From positions 372,001-436,000 of the forward strand of contig JAJFFV010000005.1 in assembly GCA_021776475.1 (NCBI GenBank): a stretch of DNA of 64,000 nucleotides, written 5' to 3'. Made by a program: the position numbers and the translations under genes. Shown piece by piece: positions 8,412-18,453 of this stretch. The number at the start of each line of letters is the position of its first letter. The first letter of the stretch is position 1. The notes beneath the pieces were generated by a model. That model searched no databases. It was not told the DNA's origin and saw only the letters and a list, made by a program, of their open reading frames with translations. The stretch is from Parvularculaceae bacterium. GTDB lineage: Bacteria; Pseudomonadota; Alphaproteobacteria; Caulobacterales; Parvularculaceae.

Positions 8412-10001
8412 CTAATGTCTGAAGTGCCGCATACCGGTAAACGCCATGGCAAGGCCTGCCTCGTCCGCTGCGGCGATAATTTCATCATCACGGATCGACC
8501 CACCCGGCTGGATCACAGCTGTTGCGCCTGCTTCTGCCGCCGCCAGCAGTCCGTCGGGAAACGGGAAAAAGGCGTCTGACGCCACGACCGATCCTCTGGC
8601 AAGAGACACGGACAAGCCGGCAGCATCAGCCGCTTCCTCGGATTTTCTGGCCGCGATCCTGCTCGAATCGAGACGGCTCATCTGCCCTGCACCAATCCCA
8701 ACTGTCGCGCCGTCCTTTACATAGACTATCGCATTTGACTTAACGTGTTTGGCGACACGGAAAGCAAAAAGCATGTCGCTCAGCTCTCGTTCAGATGGTT
8801 GACGTTTACTGACAACTTCAAGCGACTTTGCGGTGACGTTTCCGGTATCTTTCGTTTGCCAGAGAAAGCCACCAGCAATCGCTTTCAATAGATTTCCCGA
8901 TAGGTCAGGAACAGCCAGGCCATCTGTCAACAACAGCCGGAGGTTTTTCTTGGCCGAGAAAACCTCGATTGCCGCTTCTTCGGCATCCGGCGCAATCACT
9001 ACTTCAGTAAAAATCCTTGTGATTTCTTCAGCGGCTTCGGCGGTTAGTTTTTGGTTCAAGGCAACAATGCCGCCAAACGCCGAAACAGGATCGCAGCGCA
9101 GAGCAAGTTGGTAAGCCTTTGTCACACTCGCCGCAATTGCAACACCGCACGGATTAGCATGCTTGATGATGGCGACAGTAGGCGTTGATCCATCAAATTC
9201 AGCAACCAGTTCAAAAGCGGCATCAGTGTCGTTGATGTTATTGTAGGATAAGTCTTTACCCTGAATCTGGCGCGCGGTTGCTACACCTGGACGGGCTTCT
9301 CCAGAACTGTAAAACGCTGCCGCCTGGTGCGGGTTCTCACCATATCTCAGTGTCTGACGCAATGTACCACTCATAGTCACGCGCCGGGGGTTTTTGATAT
9401 CGAGAAGCTCAGCGAACCAGGTTGAGATGGCACTGTCGTATGCGGCCGTACGGGCGTACGCCGTTGCGGCAAGATGCCGCCGCAGATTTTCACCGAGCCC
9501 CGCGTGATCTTTTAACTCCGTCAGTACCGTCTCGTAGTCTTCTATGTCAGTGACCACGCCAACATGGGCATGGTTTTTTGCGGCGGCACGGATCATTGCC
9601 GGTCCACCAACATCAATGTTTTCAATCACCGTGTCGTAATCGGCCCCGGCCGCAACAGTGCTCTCAAACGGGTAGAGATTGACCACCAGAAGATCAATTG
9701 GCTGAATACCGTGCGCCGACATCGCCGCCAAGTGTTCGTCATTGTCACGCAGAGCCAGCAAGCCGCCATGTACAAACGGGTGCAGCGTTTTGACGCGACC
9801 ATCCATCATTTCCGGAAAACCCGTCAGGTCGGATATATCAGCAACATTGAGGCCCTCTTCCCGCAGCAGCTTTGCTGTGCCACCGGTAGAGACAAGCTCA
9901 ATCCCAAGAGCGGACAAGCCATGACAAAATCCGGCGATACCTGTCTTGTCAGAAACAGAAACTAGGGCGCGGTGCACCGGCCGAAACGTGGAATTGGTCA
10001 T
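8412..10001 (-). CDS. purH: Bifunctional AICAR transformylase/IMP cyclohydrolase
   Basis: It performs the last two steps of de novo purine synthesis: formylation of AICAR with 10-formyl-THF, and ring closure to IMP. The N-terminal cyclohydrolase domain shows [11 protein letters not shown] and STGGTAKLL. The transformylase domain shows K280-H281 in [18 protein letters not shown] and [10 protein letters not shown]. The 529-residue length is normal. The gene has a good ribosome-binding site (AAGGAG six bases before the ATG). It sits after rpe and a heparinase-like gene, a familiar order in rhizobia, but with a nucleotide-sugar gene in between. Confidence 0.97.
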   Translation of the reverse strand: MTNSTFRPVHRALVSVSDKTGIAGFCHGLSALGIELVSTGGTAKLLREEGLNVADISDLTGFPEMMDGRVKTLHPFVHGGLLALRDNDEHLAAMSAHGIQPIDLLVVNLYPFESTVAAGADYDTVIENIDVGGPAMIRAAAKNHAHVGVVTDIEDYETVLTELKDHAGLGENLRRHLAATAYARTAAYDSAISTWFAELLDIKNPRRVTMSGTLRQTLRYGENPHQAAAFYSSGEARPGVATARQIQGKDLSYNNINDTDAAFELVAEFDGSTPTVAIIKHANPCGVAIAASVTKAYQLALRCDPVSAFGGIVALNQKLTAEAAEEITRIFTEVVIAPDAEEAAIEVFSAKKNLRLLLTDGLAVPDLSGNLLKAIAGGFLWQTKDTGNVTAKSLEVVSKRQPSERELSDMLFAFRVAKHVKSNAIVYVKDGATVGIGAGQMSRLDSSRIAARKSEEAADAAGLSVSLARGSVVASDAFFPFPDGLLAAAEAGATAVIQPGGSIRDDEIIAAADEAGLAMAFTGMRHFRH

Positions 10002-10093
10002 GAAGACTCCTTATGGGGCCTTTCCTAGAGAGAGGACACTCTCGATTCAAGCGTGAGTCTGCAATTCAGGAGAACTAATTAGAGGTCTACGAC

Positions 10094-11356
10094 TTACTCG
10101 GCCGCCGCCCTCGGCAGCGCCTGCTGTTTGGCACCAGGGGCTGCCCGGAATTCGGGCACAAGGTGATGCACGGCTTCACCAAGCCTTGCCTCATCACAGC
10201 TTTGGGCATAATTGATCACATCAGCAAGACGTGGATTGAGAAGTGGCAAATCGATCATTGTTGGCGACGCCAGCAAGACCCCGTCGGCGCCTGTTTTAAC
10301 GAGTTTCTCCGTATCAAGAAAAATCTCTTCAAACAGTTTCTCGCCGGGGCGCAGGCCGGTGAATTTGATCGCGATGTCCTCGCCGGGCTTCAGGCCATGC
10401 GCTTCGATCATCCGGTTGGCGAGTTCCACGATCCGAATGGGCTCACCCATATCCAGTACAAAGATGCGCCCGTCACGGGTCACGACACCGCGCTCACTAT
10501 GATCAAGACTGGCAGACTGTAAAACGAGCTGGACGGCCTCCCGTGTTGTCATGAAGTAACGGGAAATATCCCTATGTGTTATCGTTACCGGTCCGCCAGC
10601 AGCGATTTGCCGGTCAAACAACGGCACAACAGAGCCGGTAGACCCAAGCACATTGCCAAATCGGACGGTTACAAACCGTGTTTCAGTTTGAGCGATATCC
10701 AGCGCCTGGGCGTAAAGTTCCGCAATCCGTTTGGTTGCACCCATAAAACTGGTCGGATTGACCGCCTTGTCGGTCGAGATGAAAACAACAGCTTCAGATT
10801 TGAACTCGACGGCAGTATCAAAAACGTTCTTGGCCCCGAGCACATTGGTCAATGCTGCCGGGCACCGATTCTGTTCGACAATAGGTACATGCTTGAAAGC
10901 GGCTGCGTGGAGAATGATATCAGGCCGGGATTGCTCAAATATTTTTGCCAGGTGATTTCGGCGGCAGACATCAACCAGCCAGGGCTCGATCAAAACGTCA
11001 GTCCCCTGCTCCCGGACTTCCATATCAATTTGATAGAGATTGAATTCGGAATTATCGACGAGAATAATTGTTGCCGGATTGAACATCACGGCCTGGCGTA
11101 CCAATTCGGACCCTATAGTGCCGCCAGCACCCGTGATCATGATAGACTTGCCGTTCATTAATTTTCGCGCGGCGTTCAGGTCAATTGAACGCGACGGCCG
11201 GCGCAATAACCGTGCCGAGTCGAGCTGGTGGTCAGCGACGCCGCACGGCGCCGGTTTTGGACCAACCACGGGTTGCTTCTCTGTTTTGTTGAAGATTTTG
11301 TCTGTCAGGGAGGAAAACCAGCTCGATTCATTTTGCTGTTCCTTGCGTACCGACAT
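10094..11356 (-). CDS. Soluble CapD/FlaA1-type nucleotide-sugar dehydratase/epimerase
   Basis: A 420-residue extended SDR enzyme of the polysaccharide-biosynthesis group, whose members are UDP-HexNAc 4,6-dehydratases or C5-epimerases. It has the cofactor motif GAGGTIGS (76-83), DVCRRNHLAKIF, HAAAFKHVPIVE and STDKAVNPTSFMGATKR. In the last of these Met205 stands where classical SDR enzymes have the active-site Tyr and Lys209 is kept, as is usual in this group. The LLRRPSRSIDL lead-in matches the linker that follows the membrane domain in WbpM-type proteins, but here only about 50 polar residues precede it and no membrane helices are present. It lies between purH and a heparinase-like gene; a role in envelope or exopolysaccharide sugar synthesis is inferred. 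Confidence 0.85.
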   Translation of the reverse strand: MSVRKEQQNESSWFSSLTDKIFNKTEKQPVVGPKPAPCGVADHQLDSARLLRRPSRSIDLNAARKLMNGKSIMITGAGGTIGSELVRQAVMFNPATIILVDNSEFNLYQIDMEVREQGTDVLIEPWLVDVCRRNHLAKIFEQSRPDIILHAAAFKHVPIVEQNRCPAALTNVLGAKNVFDTAVEFKSEAVVFISTDKAVNPTSFMGATKRIAELYAQALDIAQTETRFVTVRFGNVLGSTGSVVPLFDRQIAAGGPVTITHRDISRYFMTTREAVQLVLQSASLDHSERGVVTRDGRIFVLDMGEPIRIVELANRMIEAHGLKPGEDIAIKFTGLRPGEKLFEEIFLDTEKLVKTGADGVLLASPTMIDLPLLNPRLADVINYAQSCDEARLGEAVHHLVPEFRAAPGAKQQALPRAAAE

Positions 11357-11447
11357 TTCCCACTCCTAACTCAAGGTTAGACATTACCAGACAATGACGC
11401 GTTGGCAACGCTTCCAATCCAGTCCACGGCAGAAGATCTCACAATAG

Positions 11448-13166
11448 TCACTTTTTTAAGGCCCATTTGACTTGGCGGATCGTCTCGCGGCCTTTGGCAG
11501 GTGTTACGACAATCTGTTCTGTTTTTTGAACTGGGCCAGAGATACCGCAATAGACACTACGTTTTAACTGGATCAGCGCATCCCCCGCGATAAATTTCCA
11601 GCCCTCGTTTTGCGGCGTCACCAAGAGGACCGAGCGACCATCGCGCGAAAGAGAAGCCTTTAAGGTGGGGTATAAATGGAACCGTAAACACCAGCTTGGT
11701 ACCGTCTCGCCAACCGGTGGGATCAAAATGTCTTCACCGCGCATGTCGTCTCCATCGATACTGAGGAATAGTCGCCGGCGATGGGTACATCCAGGTGCCC
11801 CAGTAACGCCAACTCTCTCCAGTTCCAGAAGCTGACCCTGACGGTCCTCCTCCAGATGATGATAGACTTGCTGTTCGTGGCGAGATTCTGAAGCGGATGC
11901 AACCGTGCCGCCCGGCTTCTCGACGCACAATGTTGAGTGGGCATCCGCCCCGGCAAGCGCCTCCCGCCATTCGTGATACTCCTGCAAGCTGAGGTCGGCC
12001 GCTGATGTTGCAAGCGCTTTTGCCGACCCGCAATTAACGACAATACGCTGTCGCCCTGACGAAAATTGTAGCGCGAACGAACCATCATAACGGCCCGGCG
12101 CTTGCTGACGATCCTTCATCTCACGGCGCAGCAATCCTGATGTGCCAGTGTCTACATAAAGAAAGGTTCGAGCGCCGGAAAGCCGCTGATATCCCGACTG
12201 CGAAGCAAAATCGATCCGGTTACGGCCAATACTGTCAAAAGAGAGCGCCGCTGTCACTGCCTTTGGATCATCTTCGATACCCTCGTTGAAGGTTGCAAGG
12301 CGGCCATCGCCACATCGAAAAAATTCAACCATATCGGTGGAACGGCCAACCGCATGATGAAGATAATTCGGCGCTGTCACGTCAAGACTTCTGTAACAGG
12401 TCAAAAGCGCCTGAAGATTGATTGCCAGTCTTAGCTGAAGTGATGGATTGCGGCTGATATGTCCCCCATCAGCCCGCAGTTGCAGACGTAGTTCGCGACG
12501 CAACAACGTGCTGCCTTGCTCTTCACATATTCTGTGATGCGGCAGACCAAGTCCCATCAGGATTAAGGTCATGGCCGAAAAAAGCCGTTCGACAGGTTCC
12601 TCGACACGCGAGATCGCCTTTGCCAGATGGCGGGTCTGGCGTGCCATCGAGGTCAAAAAGCGGCTGCGCCACATCGCATCTGCGCCTTCCATCAGCCAGT
12701 TACCATTGCGAGCAAGCTGCCAAAGTCTTTCGCTGACAAGCCAGGGCTCCCAGACGTCCGGGGCGTATCGGCCATGCAAAGTGATCCAGCCGTCCGTCAT
12801 CGCCTGCGCCACCGGCCTTGTACTTTCTCCACTGGCTGCAAACCCGGCAAGCCAGGAGAAAATCTGGAGCCGATGGAACTCGAGAGACTCCGGTTCGACC
12901 TGACGCCATGGGGTCAAAAATCCCTCCTGGTGACTGGCGAGGGATGAAATGTGCTCTTCTTCGGCCTGATACAGCGATAGAAATTCATCGATGCCTTGTT
13001 TGTCCGCCTTGTACGGATCATCGACCGTCACACACAGCCGATCCGGTGCCGGGCCGTTTAGCTGCAGCTCGTAGAACAGGCCATCATTCCAGCCACGGCG
13101 CTTGGCTGAGCGATACTTGGCCAACCCATCGGCACCGTCTTCTTTGTATCGCAGTTTACCAATCAT
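11448..13166 (-). CDS. Heparinase II/III-like protein
   Basis: A 572-residue protein with an N-terminal alpha-helical part ([19 protein letters not shown], about residues 130-160) and a C-terminal beta-rich part ([49 protein letters not shown]) characteristic of the heparinase II/III-like family. Known family members are polysaccharide lyases, but the version encoded beside rpe and purH in alphaproteobacteria has no established substrate. No signal peptide is visible, which is odd for a lyase of external polymers. Its ATG overlaps the rpe stop codon by four bases, indicating translational coupling. Confidence 0.85.
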   Translation of the reverse strand: MIGKLRYKEDGADGLAKYRSAKRRGWNDGLFYELQLNGPAPDRLCVTVDDPYKADKQGIDEFLSLYQAEEEHISSLASHQEGFLTPWRQVEPESLEFHRLQIFSWLAGFAASGESTRPVAQAMTDGWITLHGRYAPDVWEPWLVSERLWQLARNGNWLMEGADAMWRSRFLTSMARQTRHLAKAISRVEEPVERLFSAMTLILMGLGLPHHRICEEQGSTLLRRELRLQLRADGGHISRNPSLQLRLAINLQALLTCYRSLDVTAPNYLHHAVGRSTDMVEFFRCGDGRLATFNEGIEDDPKAVTAALSFDSIGRNRIDFASQSGYQRLSGARTFLYVDTGTSGLLRREMKDRQQAPGRYDGSFALQFSSGRQRIVVNCGSAKALATSAADLSLQEYHEWREALAGADAHSTLCVEKPGGTVASASESRHEQQVYHHLEEDRQGQLLELERVGVTGAPGCTHRRRLFLSIDGDDMRGEDILIPPVGETVPSWCLRFHLYPTLKASLSRDGRSVLLVTPQNEGWKFIAGDALIQLKRSVYCGISGPVQKTEQIVVTPAKGRETIRQVKWALKK

Positions 13167-13834
13167 TTTGCCCCAACCGCTTTTTGACGCAGGACAGCAA
13201 TATTTTCGGCATAGTCTTCAGGAGCGCCGGTGAACACAGCGCTACCGGCAACAAGCGCGGTCGCTCCAGCGGCAATTACACCGGGCGCGGTATCGGCATT
13301 TACACCCCCATCCACTTCCAGAATAATTTCCCTGCCGCTGCCATCGATAATCCCCCGTAAGGTTCTGATTTTCTGAAGCTGGCTCTGGATGAATTTTTGC
13401 CCACCAAAACCTGGATTGACACTCATCACCAAGACCAGATCCGCCAGATCAATCACTTCACGCACAACCTCTGCCGGCGTTGCCGGATTGAGCGCCACAC
13501 CTGCTCTTTTGCCGAGCGACTTGATCAGCTGAAGTGAGCGGTGCAGATGCGGGCCTGCTTCAGGATGCACTGTGATAATGTCAGCGCCAGCTTCGGCAAA
13601 AGCGGGGATGAAAAGGTCCACCGGGGAGATCATCAAATGAACGTCAAACGGTTTTGCTGTGTGAGGCCGTAGCGCCTTGATGACCGCTGGTCCAATTGTC
13701 AGGTTGGGGACGAAATGCCCATCCATGATATCGACATGGATCATGTCTGCACCGGCTGCATCAACGCGGCGGAGTTCTGCGCCGAGTTCAGCAAAATCGG
13801 CAGCAAGAATAGACGGGGACACGAGTACAGACAT
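13163..13834 (-). CDS. rpe: Ribulose-phosphate 3-epimerase
   Basis: It interconverts ribulose 5-phosphate and xylulose 5-phosphate in the pentose phosphate pathway. The TIM-barrel sequence is full length at 223 residues with the expected motifs: SPSILAADF at the start, [17 protein letters not shown] (metal ligands), [17 protein letters not shown] and EVDGGVN. It is the first gene of a leftward cluster and overlaps the next gene by four bases. Confidence 0.96.
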   Translation of the reverse strand: MSVLVSPSILAADFAELGAELRRVDAAGADMIHVDIMDGHFVPNLTIGPAVIKALRPHTAKPFDVHLMISPVDLFIPAFAEAGADIITVHPEAGPHLHRSLQLIKSLGKRAGVALNPATPAEVVREVIDLADLVLVMSVNPGFGGQKFIQSQLQKIRTLRGIIDGSGREIILEVDGGVNADTAPGVIAAGATALVAGSAVFTGAPEDYAENIAVLRQKAVGAK

Positions 13835-13902
13835 TGCATCTTATTATGCTGTGCCGCCCTACAGATGCAATCTTTGAAGCATCAGCAGTCGGTTTTTTGC
13901 AG

Positions 13903-13931
13903 AAAAAAAGCCCCCGCTAAGTGCGGGGGCT
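13903..13931 (-). terminator. Rho-independent terminator of the SlyB-like gene
   Basis: AGCCCCCGC (13909-13917) and GCGGGGGCT (13923-13931) form a 9-bp stem with a 5-base loop. On the minus strand it is followed by a run of seven T, giving a strong intrinsic terminator 47 bp after the stop of the glycine-zipper lipoprotein gene. Confidence 0.9.
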
Positions 13932-13977
13932 AAAAAGTCTAAGGGTGCAAGTTAAGTTTAAGTCGTCGTCGAATTCT

Positions 13978-14481
13978 TTAGTAACCGGCTGCCGGTAAAA
14001 CTTTTACCCGGGAGCCAAACTCCACGCGAACCCGGGAGCCTGGTGCCGCGACGGGTTGTGGATCAGCCTGGGCCACGGTCGTCAACCCTTCACCGTCAAT
14101 ATCAATTGTGTAGCGGAAACCCTGGGTTGTGCGTGCCCGGCGCTCGGTTACATTGCCGATGACACCACCAATAACTGCGCCGGCGACACCTGCAATGATC
14201 TGCTCATCGTCGCCGCCGCCAATTTGCGATCCTGCAACACCGCCGAGTACGGCACCGGTACCAGCACCAATACCTGTATTATCGCCCTGAATAACAATCG
14301 GCTCAACACTAACCAGCGTGCCTATTTTGACGCGGCTTGGAACACCTGCATCACGGGCACTATAGACGTTGCCCGCCGGCGAAACTGCACAAGCAACCAC
14401 GCTGAGGCTCAACAAGCCAAGCATTGCGCCGCGCAAAAGATTTTTTGCTGACAGGCTCGATAAGGTATTTATTTTTGTCAT
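13978..14481 (-). CDS. Glycine-zipper (SlyB-like) outer-membrane lipoprotein
   Basis: A lipoprotein of 167 residues with lipobox LSVVAC near residue 31 and a 2TM glycine-zipper segment rich in G/A (GTGAVLGGVAGSQIGGG, GVAGAVIGGVIGN). This architecture is that of SlyB/OsmB-type envelope proteins. An upstream in-frame ATG at 14499 exists, but AAGGAG lies nine bases before the ATG at 14481, which is preferred. The C-terminal half (FRYTIDIDGEGLTTVAQ, RVRVEFGSRVKVLP) is a small beta domain common in alphaproteobacterial members. A strong terminator follows. Confidence 0.85.
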   Translation of the reverse strand: MTKINTLSSLSAKNLLRGAMLGLLSLSVVACAVSPAGNVYSARDAGVPSRVKIGTLVSVEPIVIQGDNTGIGAGTGAVLGGVAGSQIGGGDDEQIIAGVAGAVIGGVIGNVTERRARTTQGFRYTIDIDGEGLTTVAQADPQPVAAPGSRVRVEFGSRVKVLPAAGY

Positions 14482-14598
14482 CTTCATAGGCTCCTTCATG
14501 GGATAGATTTAGGGCCAAATTAGGGCCGGTATCGGACAAGTTTGCCTAAATCGCTGTTTTTAGACACTAATTTTGTACTGTTTTGAAACAGTAACACC

Positions 14599-15225
14599 TC
14601 AACCGCGCGATGTATTGACTTCAGTCAACCCAAAACGGGCCTTTTTCATCAGATCTCGGACAGCATCGCGCGTACGATTAAATCCGTATGCCGCCGCGCC
14701 AGTGATCCCGGCACCGGTCAATAACCCGGCCGGCCACTCTAAATCTAACACCGCGATTCCCGTAAAAACAAAGATCGTCAGGCTGGTCGCGATCAAGAGC
14801 CAGCGACCAGATTTTCTTAAGGCATGGGTGCCGGCTTTGGTTGCCGCGCCGGCTGCTGCTTTGGCTGTCTTGAAAGACGCATCTGCCGCTGATTTTGCGC
14901 CTTTGCCAAACCATGATCCAAGATTAGCGACAAATTGCAAAATTCGATTTGCCCCAAAAACAGCCAACAAGCTTCCGATCAGACCGGACACTGTGGCAGC
15001 GGCAATCCAGCGATGGGAATTCTCTTTCACGACTTGCGTGGCGCCGGCAGGTGCCACGACCGTCTGAACCGCTGTATCGGTCGTGTTGATCGTCGGATGC
15101 GCCGGCTCATCTAGCGTTTCAGCAGCGACGGCCTGGCCGGGTGACATCGTCATAAAAGCCGCCGCCAAAGCAGCTACGGCACTGCTCGCAAGCATCTGCG
15201 CGCGCGATTTTTTTTTGCGTTGCAT
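14599..15225 (-). CDS. Unrecognised exported membrane protein
   Basis: A 208-residue protein with a signal-like N-terminus (ALAAAFMTMSPGQAVAAE), two hydrophobic stretches (about 75-95 and 143-180), and between them an Ala/Lys-rich amphipathic helix (FGKGAKSAADASFKTAKAAAGAATKAG). That helix resembles apolipoprotein- or KGG-like repeats, but no family was recognised. AGGAG nine bases before the ATG supports the start. It lies upstream of the SlyB-like lipoprotein on the same strand; an envelope role is a guess. Confidence 0.6.
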   Translation of the reverse strand: MQRKKKSRAQMLASSAVAALAAAFMTMSPGQAVAAETLDEPAHPTINTTDTAVQTVVAPAGATQVVKENSHRWIAAATVSGLIGSLLAVFGANRILQFVANLGSWFGKGAKSAADASFKTAKAAAGAATKAGTHALRKSGRWLLIATSLTIFVFTGIAVLDLEWPAGLLTGAGITGAAAYGFNRTRDAVRDLMKKARFGLTEVNTSRG

Positions 15226-15387
15226 TCGTCATCTCTCCTGATACCACTGAGATGTGGCTCCCAAAGGCCCTTCGCAAGGGCAATTCGCCCATTTTCCGAA
15301 CAAAACCCTTGAAGCTCGACTTCACGACAAAATCGTTGAACCTCAGGCGATTGCCGTCATATTGCGCACACCTGAAGGAGAGAGTTT

Positions 15388-16431
15388 ATGGAAATGCGCA
15401 AGTTGGGCCGGACTGATGTAGAGGTATCAGTGCTCTGTCTTGGCACGATGATGTACGGCGAACAGATTGCCCAGGACTCAGCTTTCGCACAGATGGATGC
15501 CTGCTACAGCCGAGGTATAAATTTTTTCGATACCGCCGAGATGTACACGATCCCGCCAAAGGAGGAGACCCAGGGCGACAGCGAGCGCATCGTCGGCAAA
15601 TGGATCAAGGAGCGCGGCCTGAGAGACAGGATTGTTCTGGCCAGCAAGATCAGTGGCCGTTCGGCGATGGCGTGGGTCAGGGATGGCGACTGGACACGTC
15701 TGACACGCGCGCAGATACTGAAGGCTTGTGACGACAGCCTCGCCCGTCTGCAAACAGATTATATCGACCTTTATCAGCTTCATTGGCCTGACCGAACAGT
15801 GCCGGTTTTTGGCAGCGATTTGTACGGCTACAGGCACTATGACGATGATCATGTTAGTTTTGAAGAAACCCTATCGGCACTCGGCGACTTGACCAGGGCT
15901 GGGAAGGTCAGACATGTCGGCCTTTCGAACGAAACCGCTTACGGCGCAATGCGTTTTCTTGATCTGGCTGAGCATAAAGACCTGCCGCGCATGGTCTCAA
16001 TCCAAAACGCCTACAATCTCACTAACCGGGCCTTTGAATATGGCCTTGCCGAAATAGCGATGGCGGAGCAACTCGGTCTGCTAGCCTATTCACCAATCGG
16101 ACAAGGTGCGCTCACGGGTAAGTATCTTGCTGGGCAAAAACCACCTAACACGCGTGGCACGCTTTTTGGCCGTCTGTCACGCTACGAAACACCGAATGCG
16201 GACGATGCCATTTGCGCTTATGTGAATCTGGCACGCGAGTTCGATCTTCACCCGGCCTCTCTCGCCATGCAGTTCGTCAGCAGCCGTCCCTGGGTCACCT
16301 CAAACATTTTTGGCGTTGCCTCGCTTGAACAACTGGACACTATCTTCCGGTCCCTCGACATTGAGTGGACAGATGAGCTCAACAATGCAGTCAACGAAAT
16401 TCATGTGCGCTACCCGACGCCGTGTCCGTAG
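15388..16431 (+). CDS. Aldo/keto reductase, Tas-like
   Basis: A 347-residue NADPH-dependent aldo/keto reductase. It matches the Tas branch well: MRKLGRTDVEVSVLCLGTM, FFDTAEMYTIPP, ETQGDSERIVGKWI, VLASKISGRS and LYQLHWPDR. The catalytic tetrad (Asp in FDTAEMY, Tyr of AEMY, Lys of ASK, His of QLHWPD) is present. GAAGGAG precedes the ATG. The physiological substrate is unknown. It converges on the oxygenase gene with 10 bp between stops. Confidence 0.9.
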   Translation: MEMRKLGRTDVEVSVLCLGTMMYGEQIAQDSAFAQMDACYSRGINFFDTAEMYTIPPKEETQGDSERIVGKWIKERGLRDRIVLASKISGRSAMAWVRDGDWTRLTRAQILKACDDSLARLQTDYIDLYQLHWPDRTVPVFGSDLYGYRHYDDDHVSFEETLSALGDLTRAGKVRHVGLSNETAYGAMRFLDLAEHKDLPRMVSIQNAYNLTNRAFEYGLAEIAMAEQLGLLAYSPIGQGALTGKYLAGQKPPNTRGTLFGRLSRYETPNADDAICAYVNLAREFDLHPASLAMQFVSSRPWVTSNIFGVASLEQLDTIFRSLDIEWTDELNNAVNEIHVRYPTPCP

Positions 16432-16441
16432 AGGTTGATTA

Positions 16442-17125
16442 TCAAATCCGAAACCAGCCCGTAATTGAATGCCGCTTCGCTGCTGCATAGGGCGCTACGT
16501 AGGTCACGGAATGAATATGGCGGACATCAAATATTGCCAGCGCATTAAAAGCCGGCGCCCAGGAATCGCGCGGCGTACCGTCATTCTCAAAAAATTGTAA
16601 GAGGCCGCCCCAGTCGGGGTGCCACTGACGGGTAAAACTGAAGACATAGGCGAATTTCCGGCTTTGGCCGTCAATATCGTCCTTGTGCCGTGTCAGATAG
16701 TGGCCAGGAAGGTATTGCGTCGCCTGACCATCAGCATATCTCAGATTTTTCATGCCGGTGATCCGGCGTATCAAGTCGAGCGCCGCATCAGAATTTACAA
16801 AATCGAGGAACGCCCTTAATCGCGGGTTCTTACTCTCTTTAATCTGATGTCCATTATACAAGAAACCAATACCTTTGGATGCCTCATTGAGCATCGTTTC
16901 CTGCAAGTTTTGCAATTGCTCGCGTGACAGCGCTGCGAAATCAGCTGGCATCATGATCTGGTTTTGACCGTTTACATGCAACAGTGTCGCATATCCTGTT
17001 TCTTCTTCCAAAAGGCTTGCGATGTCTTCTGCGAATTGTGGCTCCAAAACATCAGCAATGCGCAGGCGATCATCTTGACTGAACAGTTCAGCAAGTTTTT
17101 CAGGTTGAAGATTTTTATTAAACAT
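16442..17125 (-). CDS. 2-oxoglutarate/Fe(II) oxygenase (prolyl hydroxylase-like)
   Basis: A 227-residue dioxygenase of the prolyl 4-hydroxylase/Tpa1 group. The iron triad is visible as H147-x-D149 in TRHKDD and H205 in VRHIHSVTYV, with Arg218 in KRHSITGWFR as likely 2-oxoglutarate ligand. It is full length for the single-domain bacterial type. Relatives hydroxylate proline in proteins such as ribosomal proteins or EF-Tu, but the target here is unknown. It lies 11 bp after folD on the same strand and may be cotranscribed with it. Confidence 0.85.
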   Translation of the reverse strand: MFNKNLQPEKLAELFSQDDRLRIADVLEPQFAEDIASLLEEETGYATLLHVNGQNQIMMPADFAALSREQLQNLQETMLNEASKGIGFLYNGHQIKESKNPRLRAFLDFVNSDAALDLIRRITGMKNLRYADGQATQYLPGHYLTRHKDDIDGQSRKFAYVFSFTRQWHPDWGGLLQFFENDGTPRDSWAPAFNALAIFDVRHIHSVTYVAPYAAAKRHSITGWFRI

Positions 17126-17136
17126 TAGTCTTTTGC

Positions 17137-18033
17137 CTAAAGGCCCTTCGGGTCTGCGATATCTCGGCGCCGAGCTGCCGCCAGAACTGTATTGCGCAGG
17201 AGGCAGGCAATCGTCATCGGACCAACACCGCCCGGAACGGGGGTAATCGCTGAAGCATGGGCCAATGCTTCATCATAGGCAACATCGCCGACAAGCCGGG
17301 TCTTTCCCGCACCACGTTCTGGTGCATCGATCCTATTAATACCGACATCAATAACGACGGTGCCATCGCTCACCCAGTTACCCTTGATCAGCTCCGGCAT
17401 GCCAACGGCGGCACACACAATGTCCGCTCCCCGGCAAACGCCTGCGAGGTCTTGTGTGCGCGAATGGGCAACTGTGACGGTGCAGTTCTCGGCAAGGAGA
17501 AGCAGCGCGAGTGGTTTGCCAACCAAAATGGAACGCCCCACAACGACGGCAGTTTTGCCGGAAAGTTCTGGCATCGCCTCTTTCAAAAGGATGATAGAGC
17601 CTTGCGGCGTACATGGTACCAGGCCCTTTTTACCTAGCATTAACCGGCCAGCATTTACCTCCGTCAGTCCGTCTACGTCTTTTTCCGGTGCGATTTCATT
17701 GATGACACGGTGTTCATCTATATGCGAGGGCAAGGGCAGCTGCACGAGAATGCCGTCAACACGGTCATCAGCATTCAGATCACGGACCCGCGCAACAACA
17801 TCTACTTCAGGCGTATCGGCCGGCAGCTGATGCATAATGGACACCATACCGGCAGCTTCGGTCGCTTTGTGTTTGTTCCGCACATAAACTTGACTGGCCG
17901 GATCTTCTCCGACCAGAACGACTGCCAGACCTGGCGTTACGTCGTGCGCAGATTTCAAGCGACTGACCGCTGCAGCGACTTTTTCCCGGACATGGCCAGC
18001 GATTTTCTTTCCATCAATAACCGCAGCCGTCAT
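17137..18033 (-). CDS. folD: Methylenetetrahydrofolate dehydrogenase/cyclohydrolase
   Basis: It converts 5,10-methylene-THF to 10-formyl-THF, the one-carbon donor that PurH uses. The 298-residue sequence has the catalytic Y50xxxK54 (SQVYVRNK), [23 protein letters not shown], the NADP loop [16 protein letters not shown] and [11 protein letters not shown]. All family boxes are intact. It is downstream of yggT on the minus strand. Confidence 0.97.
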   Translation of the reverse strand: MTAAVIDGKKIAGHVREKVAAAVSRLKSAHDVTPGLAVVLVGEDPASQVYVRNKHKATEAAGMVSIMHQLPADTPEVDVVARVRDLNADDRVDGILVQLPLPSHIDEHRVINEIAPEKDVDGLTEVNAGRLMLGKKGLVPCTPQGSIILLKEAMPELSGKTAVVVGRSILVGKPLALLLLAENCTVTVAHSRTQDLAGVCRGADIVCAAVGMPELIKGNWVSDGTVVIDVGINRIDAPERGAGKTRLVGDVAYDEALAHASAITPVPGGVGPMTIACLLRNTVLAAARRRDIADPKGL

Positions 18034-18147
18034 TCATCTTCCCTTCGGTCGCGCATCGCTCAGCGTGAGCGTGATATAGATCAGGGTCGACGAAGACGCG
18101 GGACGGGGCCTCGGCCGACACATTTGGGGTCACTTTCAGACCGGCGC

Positions 18148-18453
18148 CTATGGCACGCCGGCGCGGATTAACGGCTCGAAAATGTAAGTGTTCACAGCAA
18201 ATCGGAACGCACCGACGCCAATGAAAAGAACAATAAACGAAAGATCAAGTCCGCCAACCGGGGGCACGAAGCGCCGGATCGGGCGCAGCAACGGCTCGGT
18301 CAGCGCGTGGGTGATGCGATGAATGATCGCGACGACTTGATTGTACTGATTTACCACGCCGAACGCGATCAACCAGCTCAAGACCACCGCGGCGATCAGC
18401 ACAAATGTGTAAAGACCGATCACCTGATTGAACAAATAGTAAAGCAGCTGCAA
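18148..18453 (-). CDS. yggT: YggT family membrane protein
   Basis: A 101-residue protein with two hydrophobic hairpins (VIGLYTFVLIAAVVLSWLI and DLSFIVLFIGVGAFRFAVN) joined by the conserved loop EPLLRPIRRFVPPVGGLDLS. This is the usual YggT/Ycf19 pattern; family members are linked to osmotic tolerance and membrane protein distribution. It precedes folD by 114 bp. In many relatives a DUF167 (yggU) gene stands in this gap; no intact copy is present here. Confidence 0.9.
   Translation of the reverse strand: MQLLYYLFNQVIGLYTFVLIAAVVLSWLIAFGVVNQYNQVVAIIHRITHALTEPLLRPIRRFVPPVGGLDLSFIVLFIGVGAFRFAVNTYIFEPLIRAGVP

Noticed and set aside
10574-11161. 195-codon plus-strand open frame opposite the CapD-like gene
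   Set aside because: It covers conserved enzyme motifs on the other strand and has no plausible start signals.
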